Below, piece by piece: positions 31,463-37,950 of a stretch of 37,950 nt of DNA. The translations under genes were made by a program, and so were the position numbers. Each line of letters opens with the position of its first letter. Position 1 is the stretch's first letter. This DNA is from Gammaproteobacteria bacterium (lineage in GTDB: Bacteria; Pseudomonadota; Gammaproteobacteria; Steroidobacterales; Steroidobacteraceae), in contig PLET01000106.1 in NCBI GenBank assembly GCA_003137095.1, forward strand, positions 581 through 38,530, given 5' to 3'. The notes beneath the pieces are model-generated. The model saw only the letters and a program-made list of their open reading frames with translations. It did not search any database and had not been told where the DNA came from.

Positions 31463-32254
31463 TCAAGGATACGGACCTGCCGTCGCGTCGTTGCCGCCGT
31501 CGACGGGCAGATTCACGCCGGTCACGTAGCTCGCCAGATCCGAGGCCAGGAACTGCACGCAGTGCGCGACCTCGGCGGGACTGGCCAGGCGGCGCATGGG
31601 GACGCCGGCGGCGAGCGCCTGCAGATGCGCGGCCAGATCGCCGCCGCGCCGGGAGAGAATGTCATCGAGCATGTGGGTATGAATCTCGCCGGGGCACACC
31701 GAATTGACCCGGATGCCCTCGCGCGCATGGTCCAGGGCCATGCAGCGCGTGATCTGGATGACCGCACCCTTGCTGGCGCAGTAGGCCACGTGATTCGGCT
31801 CGCCGTTCAGCCCCCATTCGGAGGCGATGTTCACAATGGCGCCGCCGCCCGCGGCGCGCATGTGGCGCACCGCCGCGCGGCTCAGGTAGAACACTGCGTT
31901 GACGTTCACCGCCATGGTCTCGAGCCACTGCGCATCGCTGGTGTCGGGCGCATTGGCGCTGTGGAGAATTCCGGCGTTGTTCACCAGCACGTCGAGGCCG
32001 CCCAGCCGCTCGAGGGTCGCGCCGAGCAGCGCCTCGCAGGCGCCGGGCTCGCGCAGGTCCGCCGCGGCGAACGCGGCGCTGCCGCCCCGCGCCTCGATGG
32101 CCTCGACCACGCGCCGCCCGCGGTGCGCATCGCGGCCCGACACCATGACCCTGGCGCCGCCGCCGGCAAAGGCGCGGGCGCAGGCTTCGCCGATGCCGGT
32201 GGTCGAGCCCGTGACCAGCACGGCCTTGCCCGCGAAATTCCAGGTGGCGTTCAT
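31463..32254 (-). CDS. Short-chain dehydrogenase/reductase (SDR)
   Basis: A 263-residue classical SDR, complete for cofactor and catalysis: TGSTTGIG (15-22), NNAG (92-95), S145 (NIAS), Y158 and K162 (YCASK). R41 after the second strand (VSGRD) suggests NADP preference but is not decisive. The C-terminal FLASDLASYVTGVNLPVDGG is standard. GGGAGGGAA lies just upstream of ATG. It is divergent from the second TMADH-like gene with only 33 bases between starts, implying shared control, and may process the carbonyl or alcohol formed in the same pathway. The substrate is unknown. Confidence 0.92.
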   Translation of the reverse strand: MNATWNFAGKAVLVTGSTTGIGEACARAFAGGGARVMVSGRDAHRGRRVVEAIEARGGSAAFAAADLREPGACEALLGATLERLGGLDVLVNNAGILHSANAPDTSDAQWLETMAVNVNAVFYLSRAAVRHMRAAGGGAIVNIASEWGLNGEPNHVAYCASKGAVIQITRCMALDHAREGIRVNSVCPGEIHTHMLDDILSRRGGDLAAHLQALAAGVPMRRLASPAEVAHCVQFLASDLASYVTGVNLPVDGGNDATAGPYP

Positions 32255-32287
32255 GGCTTCCCTCCCTATCAGTATAAGCAGTAGCCC
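32255..32287. promoter_or_regulatory. 33-bp divergent start region with opposing -10-like elements
   Basis: The spacer between the SDR and TMADH-like start codons contains AGTATAAG (32271-32278). It reads as TATAAG toward the TMADH-like gene, ending 9 bases before its ATG, and as TATACT toward the SDR gene. No ribosome site is seen before the TMADH-like ATG, so its message could be leaderless; matching -35 boxes are weak. Alternatively the promoter lies inside the SDR gene. Confidence 0.3.
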
Positions 32288-34492
32288 ATGCCGCGCGATC
32301 GCAAGTACGACGTTTTGTTCGAGCCCGTGAAGATCGGCCCGAAGACCAGCCGCAACCGCTTCTGGCAGACCTCACACTGCGCCGGCCCCGGCGCCGAGCG
32401 TCCGGGCGCCCAGGCGCATCTGCGCGGTATGAAGGCCGAGGGCGGCTGGGGCGTGGTGTTCACCGAATACTGCTCCATCCATCCGGAGGCCGACGAATAC
32501 CCGTACACCTCGGCGCGCATCTGGGATCAGGGGGATGTGCAGAACCTCGGCTATATGTGCGAGGTGGCGCACCGCCACGGCTCGCTCGCGGGCATCCAGC
32601 TCTGGTACAGCGGCGGCAATGCGCCCTCGCTCGAATCGCGCGAGTTCGGCCGCAGCCCGAGCCAGTGGCTCTCACCGCTGTTCGCCACGCGTTCGGTGTA
32701 CGGCTACGCGATGGACGAGTTCGACATTCGCACCGTCATCAACATGTACGTCGAGGCCGGCCGGCGCGCCGAGCAGGCGGGATTCGACATCCTGGAGGTC
32801 TCGGCGGGCGATGACACCGTGCCCATCCAATTCCTCGAGCCGCGCTTCAACCGGCGCACCGACGGCTATGGCGGCAGCTTCGCGAACCGCTCGCGATTCT
32901 TCATCGAGCTGCTCGGCGCGCTGAAGCGCGCCCTGGGCGATCGCTGCGCCATCACCACGCGCTTCGAGATGGACACCCTGCACGGGCCCGAGGGCGTCGA
33001 GGCGCACGAGGACGGGGTGCGGCTGCTCGAACGCTTTCGCACCGAGGGCGTGGTCGATCTGGTCGCCCTGAAGATCGGCGACTATGCCGAATGGGGCGAG
33101 GATGCCGGCGTCTCGCGCTACCGCAAGGCCGGCTGGATGACGCCCTTCATCCGGCAGGGCAGGTCCCTGCTCGGTCCCGGCATCCCGGTGGTGGGCAACG
33201 GCCGGCTCACCAGCCCCGACGACATGGTGGGCCTGATCGGCGCCGGCGTTCTCGACCTCATCGGTGCCGCGCGCCCGTCCATCGCCGATCCGTTTCTGCC
33301 CGTCAAGATCATGGAGGGGCGCAACGAGGACATCCGCGAGTGCATCGGCTGCAACATCTGTGTCTCGAAGTTCCAGCAGGGCGGCCAGATCATGTGCACG
33401 CAGAACGCCACCATCGGCGAGGAATACCGGCGCGGCTGGCATCCGGAGAAATTCGCCCGCACCACCAAGCCCTGTTCGGTGCTGGTGGTGGGCGCCGGGG
33501 CCGCCGGCATGGAGTGCGCACGCGTGCTCGGCGCGCGCGGCTACACCGTGCATCTGCGCGACGCCGAACGCGAGCTCGGCGGCCACTGGCGCCTGGTGAC
33601 GCAGCTGCCGCGCCTCGGCGAATGGAGCCGCGTCATCGGCTACCGTCAGATCCAGCTCGCCAAGCTGAAGAAGAACGTCGAGGTGCACCTCGGCGTTGCG
33701 CGCATGAGCGCCGATGACGTGCTCGAATACGGCGCCGACCAGGTGGTGCTCGCCACCGGTGCGCCTTGGCAGGCCGACGGGCGCAGCGCCAATGCCGGAC
33801 CGATCCCTGGCGCCGACGCCTCGCTGGCGCATGTGCTCACCCCCTTCCAGGTGATCACCGGCAAGCCCGTGCCCGGCAAGCGCGTGCTCATTCTGGACGG
33901 CGACGGGCATTTCATGGGCATCGCGCTCGCCGAGCTCATGGCCGACCAGGGACGCCAGGTCACCTATGTGTGCGACGCGGCCGATGTGGCCGAGTACGGG
34001 GTGTTCACCATGGAGTCCTTCAACAACAAGCGCATGCTGTTCGAGAAGGGCATCAAGACCCTGTGCAGCCACTGGGCCGTCGGCATCGAGCCCGGCCGGG
34101 TGCGCCTGGCCTATCTGTACCGGTTCGGACCGGATTTGCTCGGCCCCACCACCGGCGCCGTGCCGCGCCGGGACAACGGCGGCGAATTCGACCTCGAGGC
34201 CGACGCGGTGATACTCGTCACCTCGCGCAGCTCCGACACCGCGCTGTGGCGCGAATTGCAGGCGCGCCGGCCCGAATGGCCGATGCACGGCGTGGGGGCG
34301 GTGTTCCGCACCGGCGATTGCAAGGCGCCCGCGCAGCTGAATCAGGCCATCTGGGACGCGCACCGCCTGGCGCGCGAATTCGATAGCCCCCATCCCGCCT
34401 ATCCGCTACCGTGGATCCGCGAGCGCCAGCTGTGGGGCAGCCCCACCGTGCCGCAACTCGGTGATCCGCGTATCAACGTCGAGGGCGAATGA
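32288..34492 (+). CDS. TMADH-family FMN/4Fe-4S oxidoreductase with altered active site
   Basis: A 734-residue paralogue of the trimethylamine dehydrogenase at 6.5 kb with the same layout: TIM barrel, Fe-S loop, then two dinucleotide-binding-like domains (VLVVGAGAAGMECAR). By alignment to TMADH numbering it keeps Cys30 (covalent FMN), Tyr60, Ser74, Trp105, Arg222, Trp264, Asp267 and all four cluster cysteines (CIGCNICVS...C). It differs at Tyr169 to Ser, His172 to Asp, Trp355 to Phe, and at the ETF-contact positions Val344 to Glu and Tyr442 to Arg. A covalent flavin is expected, but with another N-methylated or cyclic substrate and perhaps another electron acceptor. DgcA/stachydrine-demethylase-like enzymes are possible relatives. 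It overlaps the downstream permease by ATGA and has no evident ribosome site. Confidence 0.88.
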   Translation: MPRDRKYDVLFEPVKIGPKTSRNRFWQTSHCAGPGAERPGAQAHLRGMKAEGGWGVVFTEYCSIHPEADEYPYTSARIWDQGDVQNLGYMCEVAHRHGSLAGIQLWYSGGNAPSLESREFGRSPSQWLSPLFATRSVYGYAMDEFDIRTVINMYVEAGRRAEQAGFDILEVSAGDDTVPIQFLEPRFNRRTDGYGGSFANRSRFFIELLGALKRALGDRCAITTRFEMDTLHGPEGVEAHEDGVRLLERFRTEGVVDLVALKIGDYAEWGEDAGVSRYRKAGWMTPFIRQGRSLLGPGIPVVGNGRLTSPDDMVGLIGAGVLDLIGAARPSIADPFLPVKIMEGRNEDIRECIGCNICVSKFQQGGQIMCTQNATIGEEYRRGWHPEKFARTTKPCSVLVVGAGAAGMECARVLGARGYTVHLRDAERELGGHWRLVTQLPRLGEWSRVIGYRQIQLAKLKKNVEVHLGVARMSADDVLEYGADQVVLATGAPWQADGRSANAGPIPGADASLAHVLTPFQVITGKPVPGKRVLILDGDGHFMGIALAELMADQGRQVTYVCDAADVAEYGVFTMESFNNKRMLFEKGIKTLCSHWAVGIEPGRVRLAYLYRFGPDLLGPTTGAVPRRDNGGEFDLEADAVILVTSRSSDTALWRELQARRPEWPMHGVGAVFRTGDCKAPAQLNQAIWDAHRLAREFDSPHPAYPLPWIRERQLWGSPTVPQLGDPRINVEGE

Positions 34493-35859
34493 ACACCCAA
34501 CTCAGCCGCTCACTCAAGGGGCGGCATCTGACCATGATCTCGATCGGCGGCATCATCGGCGCCGGCTTGTTCGTTGGCAGCAGCACCTCCATCATCGCCG
34601 GCGGTCCGGCGGCCTTCATCAGCTACGGCATCTGCGGACTGCTGATCCTGCTGGTGATGCGCATGCTGGCGGAGATGGCCACCGCGCTGCCCGAGGTGCG
34701 CTCCTTCACCGACTTTGCGCGCGCCGGCCTCGGGCCCGGGGTGGGGTTCGTGGTGGGCTGGCTGTACTGGTACTTCTGGGTGCTCACCGTGCCGGTGGAG
34801 GCCATCGCCGGTGCCCGCATCCTGCAGAGCTGGATCCCGCTGCCGCCGCTGCCCATCGGTCTCGCCTTGATGACCGTCATGACCGGCGTGAATCTGCTGT
34901 CGGCACGCTCCTACGCGGAATTCGAATTCTGGTTCGCCTCCATCAAGGTCGCCGCCATCATCGTGTTCATCGTCATCGCGGCCTCCTATGCCTTCGGCTG
35001 GAGCGCGCCGCATGGCGCCACCTTCGGCAATCTCGTGAGCCATGGCGGATTCACGCCGCGCGGCTGGATCGCGGTGTTCGCCGCCGTGCCCACGGTGTTC
35101 TTCGCCATGACCGGCGCGGAGATCACCACCATTGCCGCCGCCGAATCGGCCGAGCCCGAGCGCGCGATCGCGCGCATGAGTTCCGCGGTGATCTGGCGCA
35201 TCCTGACGTTCTACGTGCTGTCCGTGTTCCTGATCGCCTGCGTGGTGCCCTGGGACCAGGTGCGCGGCGGCGAATCGCCGTTCACCCTCGCCTTGAACAC
35301 CATGCACGTGCCGTGGGCCGGATCGATCATGAGCGTGATCATCCTCACCGCCGTGTTGTCCTGTCTGAACTCGGCGTTCTATGTCGCCTCGCGCGTGCTG
35401 TTCGTGCTCGCCGACCGCGGCGACGCGCCGCAGATGCTGGTGAAGCTCAACGCGCGCCGCGTGCCGGTGGCCTCGGTGCTGATCGGCGCGGTGGCCGGCT
35501 ATCTCGGCATCATCGCCGCCACCGAAGCGCCGCAGGCGGTGTTCGATTTTCTGGTGAGTTCCTCCGGCGCGCTGATCGTCTATGTGTACATGCTCACCGC
35601 CCTGGCGCAGATCGTGCTGCGGGTGAGGCGCGAGCGCGGCGGCGAGCCGGCGCCTGCCATCACCATGTGGTGGTTTCCGGCACTCTCCCTGCTCTGCATC
35701 GCCGGCATGGCCGCGGTCCTGATCGCCATGGCCTTCACCCCCGGCCTGCAGCGCGATTTCAACGTCAGCTGCCTCACCCTGGCCATCACCGTGTTCGCCT
35801 ACTGGTGCGTTCGCATCCGCCGTGCGGCCGCCGCGCCCAAGCCGGTCTTTGACAGGTGA
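34489..35859 (+). CDS. APC-superfamily permease (AAT/GabP-like)
   Basis: A 456-residue transporter with about 12 helices. The substrate-binding helix-1 motif SIGGIIGAGLFVGSS (18-32) is that of the amino acid transporter family, and helix 6 shows FFAMTGAEITTIAAAESAEPERAI, where the Glu-rich stretch is typical of GabP/AnsP-like proton symporters. ATG overlaps the stop of the TMADH-like gene (ATGA), so the two are translationally coupled and the permease most likely imports that enzyme's substrate, which would then be a small zwitterion or cation such as an N-methylated amino acid (inference from family and coupling). Confidence 0.88.
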   Translation: MNTQLSRSLKGRHLTMISIGGIIGAGLFVGSSTSIIAGGPAAFISYGICGLLILLVMRMLAEMATALPEVRSFTDFARAGLGPGVGFVVGWLYWYFWVLTVPVEAIAGARILQSWIPLPPLPIGLALMTVMTGVNLLSARSYAEFEFWFASIKVAAIIVFIVIAASYAFGWSAPHGATFGNLVSHGGFTPRGWIAVFAAVPTVFFAMTGAEITTIAAAESAEPERAIARMSSAVIWRILTFYVLSVFLIACVVPWDQVRGGESPFTLALNTMHVPWAGSIMSVIILTAVLSCLNSAFYVASRVLFVLADRGDAPQMLVKLNARRVPVASVLIGAVAGYLGIIAATEAPQAVFDFLVSSSGALIVYVYMLTALAQIVLRVRRERGGEPAPAITMWWFPALSLLCIAGMAAVLIAMAFTPGLQRDFNVSCLTLAITVFAYWCVRIRRAAAAPKPVFDR

Positions 35860-36054
35860 AATAAATTGCACCATCAGTGAGAAAGAGTACCTCGCACCGC
35901 CGGAGCGATTTGGCAAGATGGATTCGACCTCGCGGCAATCCACCAAAGGGTTTCGGACCCCAAGGTCCCGGACTCCAAGGGTTGCGGTGATCAAGGTTTA
36001 GGAGCATCTCGCGTCGGCAACCAGCCAACTCCCCCGTCGGCGCGATAATCCGAA
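35860..36054. other. Intergenic stretch between permease and terminator
   Basis: About 195 bases without a supported gene. It starts with AAATAAATTGCACCATCAG, which resembles the TTAATTTGCACTACAG element before tmd, and contains a small hairpin GGACC-ccaa-GGTCC near 35960. It could be a long 3' untranslated region or carry a small RNA ending at the following terminator; neither is shown. Confidence 0.3.
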
Positions 36055-36091
36055 CGGCGTGGGTATCTCACGATACCCACGCCGAATTTTT
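36055..36091 (+). terminator. Rho-independent terminator, 13-bp perfect stem
   Basis: CGGCGTGGGTATC (36055-36067) pairs perfectly with GATACCCACGCCG (36072-36084) across a TCAC loop, and AATTTTT follows on the plus strand. On the minus strand the same hairpin begins 5 bases after the stop of the small cytochrome-like frame but is followed only by TTCGGATTAT, so termination there would be weaker. It separates two converging transcription units. Confidence 0.9.
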
Positions 36092-36191
36092 AGGGTGGCG
36101 GCATCGGCATCGTGGCGTCGGGCAGCGGGCCCGACAGCGCATTCAGGAACGCCACCAATTCGGACACCTCGACGTCGTTTTTGCCAGGCAT
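36090..36191 (-). pseudogene. 33-codon cytochrome c-like C-terminal remnant coupled to the thioesterase
   Basis: The frame MPGKNDVEVSELVAFLNAL followed by SGPLPDATMPMPPP resembles the last helix and tail of di-haem cytochrome c peroxidase/MauG-type proteins (consensus-like 'LVAFLKALTG.LP'). No CxxCH precedes it in any frame. Its ATG overlaps the thioesterase stop (TGATG), so it may still be translated as a 33-residue peptide. The terminator hairpin lies 5 bases after its stop, as expected for a gene end kept when the rest was deleted. The origin is inferred from a short similarity. Confidence 0.5.
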
Positions 36192-36631
36192 CAGCTGCCG
36201 GCGCGCAGCTCGGTGTAATCGGTGGTCGGCGTCAACTTTTTCCACGTCGCCATCAATCCCTCCGGGGGCACGATGAGTTTGCGCGCGGCCAGATCCAGCC
36301 AGCCGCCGATGCTCGTGATCTTCGCGCAGATCTTGCCGTCCGACCGCAGCACTTCGTGCCGCAGGCGCCAACGCATGCCGTCGGGCGACATGCCCGCAAG
36401 TTCCAGGGTGACCGTGAATTCCTGCAGCAACTGGATCTCGCGGTAATACTCGAGCTCATCCTTCAGGGCCACCGGTCCGAGCTTCAGCCGGACGAATTCC
36501 CCGATGGGATAGCCATGCTCGGCGAGGAACATAAAGCGCACGTCGACCGCCTTGTCGAGATAGGCCGTATTCCTCATGTGCGAGTTGAAATCCATGTCCG
36601 CCCAACCGGCCGTCATCTGTTTCGAATACAT
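36191..36631 (-). CDS. Acyl-CoA thioesterase, 4HBT hotdog family
   Basis: A 146-residue hotdog-fold protein. The N-terminal WADMDFNSHMRNTAYLDK (10-27) is the 4-hydroxybenzoyl-CoA thioesterase-type catalytic loop and start of the long helix, with a candidate catalytic Asp at 12 or 14. FVRLKLGPVALKDELEYYREI follows as the central sheet. It presumably hydrolyses a cytoplasmic acyl-CoA of unknown nature. ATG at 36631 is preceded by GGAG at 5-6 bases. It is 61 bases downstream of the Lrp-family gene on the same strand, with three 19-bp repeats between them. Confidence 0.85.
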   Translation of the reverse strand: MYSKQMTAGWADMDFNSHMRNTAYLDKAVDVRFMFLAEHGYPIGEFVRLKLGPVALKDELEYYREIQLLQEFTVTLELAGMSPDGMRWRLRHEVLRSDGKICAKITSIGGWLDLAARKLIVPPEGLMATWKKLTPTTDYTELRAGS

Positions 36632-36650
36632 GTGCACTCCGCGGTTGGCT

Positions 36651-36707
36651 GGCCTCGGCGCTCGAAAGTGGCCTCGGCGCTCGAAGGTTGGCTCAGCGCT
36701 CGAATTT
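36651..36707 (-). repeat. Three 19-bp tandem repeats derived from the 3' end of the Lrp-family gene
   Basis: Units GGCCTCGGCGCTCGAAAGT (36651-36669), GGCCTCGGCGCTCGAAGGT (36670-36688) and TGGCTCAGCGCTCGAATTT (36689-36707). The last contains the regulator's final codons and stop (FER, TGA). The first two seem to be duplicated, drifted copies of that end, placed just upstream of the thioesterase ribosome site. Confidence 0.88.
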
Positions 36708-37127
36708 GGTCGACAGTATAATCGACGAGGTGGTGCGCTCGACCCCGTCCAGTGCACCAATCCGGTCGATGACCTGATCCATCTCGGCGACGCTCGCGCC
36801 GGCCGCGATCGCGATCAGATCCACATCGCCGCTCACCGAGTGCAGCACGCGCACCTGCGGAATGGCGCCGAGCGCCGCGGTCACGGCGCGCGACTCCTTC
36901 GGGCCCACCTTGATCATCACGTGCGCACGCACCGCCCCCGGATCCTGGTCGGGCGCGATCCGTACGCTGAAGCCGGCGATCACGCCCTGGCGCTGCAGGC
37001 GCTCGATGCGGCTCTGCACACTGGTGCGCGAGCGGCCGACCAGGCGCGCCAATTGCACCGTCGAAGCGCGGCCGTCCTGGCGCAGCGCCTCGATCAATTG
37101 GGCATCGATGGGGTCCAGAACCGGCAT
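36693..37127 (-). CDS. Lrp/AsnC-family transcriptional regulator
   Basis: A 144-residue regulator with an N-terminal winged helix-turn-helix (residues 5-55; LDPIDAQLIEALRQDGRAS, VGRSRTSVQSRIERLQRQGVI) and a C-terminal RAM ligand-binding domain (about 65-142; VLHSVSGDVDLIAIAAG). Such proteins form octamers that sense amino acids. It is divergent from the saccharopine-dehydrogenase-like gene, which it probably controls, perhaps with lysine or a breakdown product as ligand (inference). On the minus strand TATGAT (37141-37136) sits 9 bases before the ATG, so the transcript could be nearly leaderless. Confidence 0.92.
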   Translation of the reverse strand: MPVLDPIDAQLIEALRQDGRASTVQLARLVGRSRTSVQSRIERLQRQGVIAGFSVRIAPDQDPGAVRAHVMIKVGPKESRAVTAALGAIPQVRVLHSVSGDVDLIAIAAGASVAEMDQVIDRIGALDGVERTTSSIILSTKFER

Positions 37128-37240
37128 TTCGCAAGATCATACCTGCATATTGCCGGCCGAACACCTGAATAATGCGCGGTTTGCCCCTACCATTCGCAAG
37201 GTGTTTCGCCAAACATAGGCGTCTAATCGGGAGAAGCGCC

Positions 37241-37950
37241 ATGCACAACGTCGTCGTCATCGGGGCGGGCAAGATCGGATCGATGATCGCCGAGCGCCTG
37301 GCCGGCTGCGGCGACTACGCGGTGACGGTGGTGGATCGCTCCGCCGAGCAGCTCGCGCGGCTCGAGACCGGCCTGCCCGTGGTGCGGATCGCCGCCGACA
37401 TCACCGACGGCGCCCGGCTGGGTCAAATTCTCAGCAAACAATTCGCCGTCCTCAGCGCCGCCCCCTACCACGCCACGCGGCGCATCGCGGAGGCAGCCAA
37501 GACGGCCGGCGCCCATTATCTGGACCTGACCGAGGATGTCGCGAGCACGCGCGCGGTCAAGCAGCTCGCTGCCGACGCGCGCACCGCGTTCATTCCGCAA
37601 TGCGGCCTGGCGCCCGGCTTCATCACCATCGTCGCCGCCGATCTGGCCTCGCGCTTCGACGAGCTGCGTGACCTGCGCATGCGGGTCGGCGCGCTGCCGG
37701 AATTTCCCTCCAACGCCCTCAACTACAATCTGACCTGGAGCACCGACGGCGTCATCAACGAATACTGCGAACCGTGCGAGGCCATCGTCAATGGCCAGCT
37801 GCGCGAAACCCAGCCGCTCGAGGAGTGCGAGGAATTCTCGCTCGACGGCGTGCTATATGAAGCCTTCAACACCTCCGGCGGCCTCGGCACCCTGTGCGAG
37901 ACCCTGGCCGGCAAGGTGCGCAATCTGAATTACCGCACCATCCGCTATCC
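37241..37950 (+). CDS. Saccharopine dehydrogenase family protein, 3' end outside window
   Basis: The 236 visible codons start MHNVVVIGAGKIGSMIAERL, a Rossmann NAD(P) site (GAGKIG, residues 8-13), followed by VVDRSAEQL, VLSAAPYHATRRIAEAAKTAGAHYLDLTED and PQCGLAPGF, the usual order of saccharopine dehydrogenase-like (LYS9/Lys1-type) reductases. The catalytic domain continues past the window. GGGAG at 37229-37233 is 7 bases before ATG. With the divergent Lrp-type regulator it suggests a lysine degradation pathway; a homospermidine or carboxynorspermidine role is less likely but not excluded. Confidence 0.88.
   Translation, partial: MHNVVVIGAGKIGSMIAERLAGCGDYAVTVVDRSAEQLARLETGLPVVRIAADITDGARLGQILSKQFAVLSAAPYHATRRIAEAAKTAGAHYLDLTEDVASTRAVKQLAADARTAFIPQCGLAPGFITIVAADLASRFDELRDLRMRVGALPEFPSNALNYNLTWSTDGVINEYCEPCEAIVNGQLRETQPLEECEEFSLDGVLYEAFNTSGGLGTLCETLAGKVRNLNYRTIRY

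Noticed and set aside
36651..36707. Short repeats as a CRISPR array
   Set aside because: Units are directly abutting without spacers, and no cas genes are present; the same applies to the repeats at 18461 and 29891.

Overview
The window is GC-rich, densely packed chromosomal DNA from an aerobic proteobacterium. A CsrA homologue, a YghU-type glutathione transferase, ETF-linked amine oxidation and a TonB-dependent receptor with an EIVVTAEKRES plug start suggest a soil or freshwater gammaproteobacterium. A Steroidobacter/Nevskia-like lineage is a guess; no rRNA or other marker gene is present to confirm it. There are no RNA genes, CRISPR arrays or insertion sequences, and no stretch over 300 bases lacks a gene.

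Left edge (1-6.3 kb): a hydantoinase/oxoprolinase A subunit cut by the window start, a DUF1838 Tat-type protein, a class I cytochrome c with a TTG start, a GMC oxidoreductase collapsed to 93 codons, and a long frame in which an alpha/beta-hydrolase runs directly into a PQQ-dependent quinohaemoprotein alcohol dehydrogenase. This part shows clear gene erosion.

Core (6.4-18.0 kb): nine same-strand genes, with overlapping ends or gaps of at most 31 bases, that read as one methylated-amine catabolic operon. They encode trimethylamine dehydrogenase (tmd) with every active-site residue of the Methylophilus enzyme; a membrane iron-sulfur protein of the DgcB/HdrD type; EtfB and EtfA; an APC permease; and then a haem-dependent oxidative N-demethylase (dimethylamine monooxygenase) system made of a DmmA-like subunit, a flavin/2Fe-2S reductase, the DUF3445 haem subunit and a GcvT-like folate-dependent aminomethyltransferase. 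The inferred route is trimethylamine to dimethylamine by dehydrogenation, with electrons going through ETF and the membrane protein to quinone, then dimethylamine to methylamine by an O2-dependent step, with the one-carbon unit loaded on tetrahydrofolate. No methylamine-oxidising genes are in the window.

Middle (18.0-27.1 kb): mostly housekeeping or unrelated genes (lipoprotein, yghU, csrA, GH5 glycosidase lipoprotein, aldo/keto reductase with a RibD-like reductase, M28 peptidase with an MFS transporter), plus a 5'-truncated FAD oxidoreductase remnant.

Second catabolic block (27.3-35.9 kb): TonB-dependent receptor, APC permease, an opposing short-chain dehydrogenase, a second TMADH-family flavoprotein and another APC permease. 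The second flavoprotein keeps the covalent-FMN cysteine and the 4Fe-4S cysteines but has lost the Tyr169/His172 pair, Trp355 and both known ETF-contact residues. It probably acts on another substrate and passes electrons to another partner, and is the best candidate here for something undescribed.

Right edge (36.0-37.95 kb): a strong hairpin terminator, a 33-codon cytochrome-like remnant coupled to a thioesterase, three 19-bp repeats copied from the 3' end of an Lrp-family regulator, and a divergent saccharopine-dehydrogenase-like gene cut by the window end.
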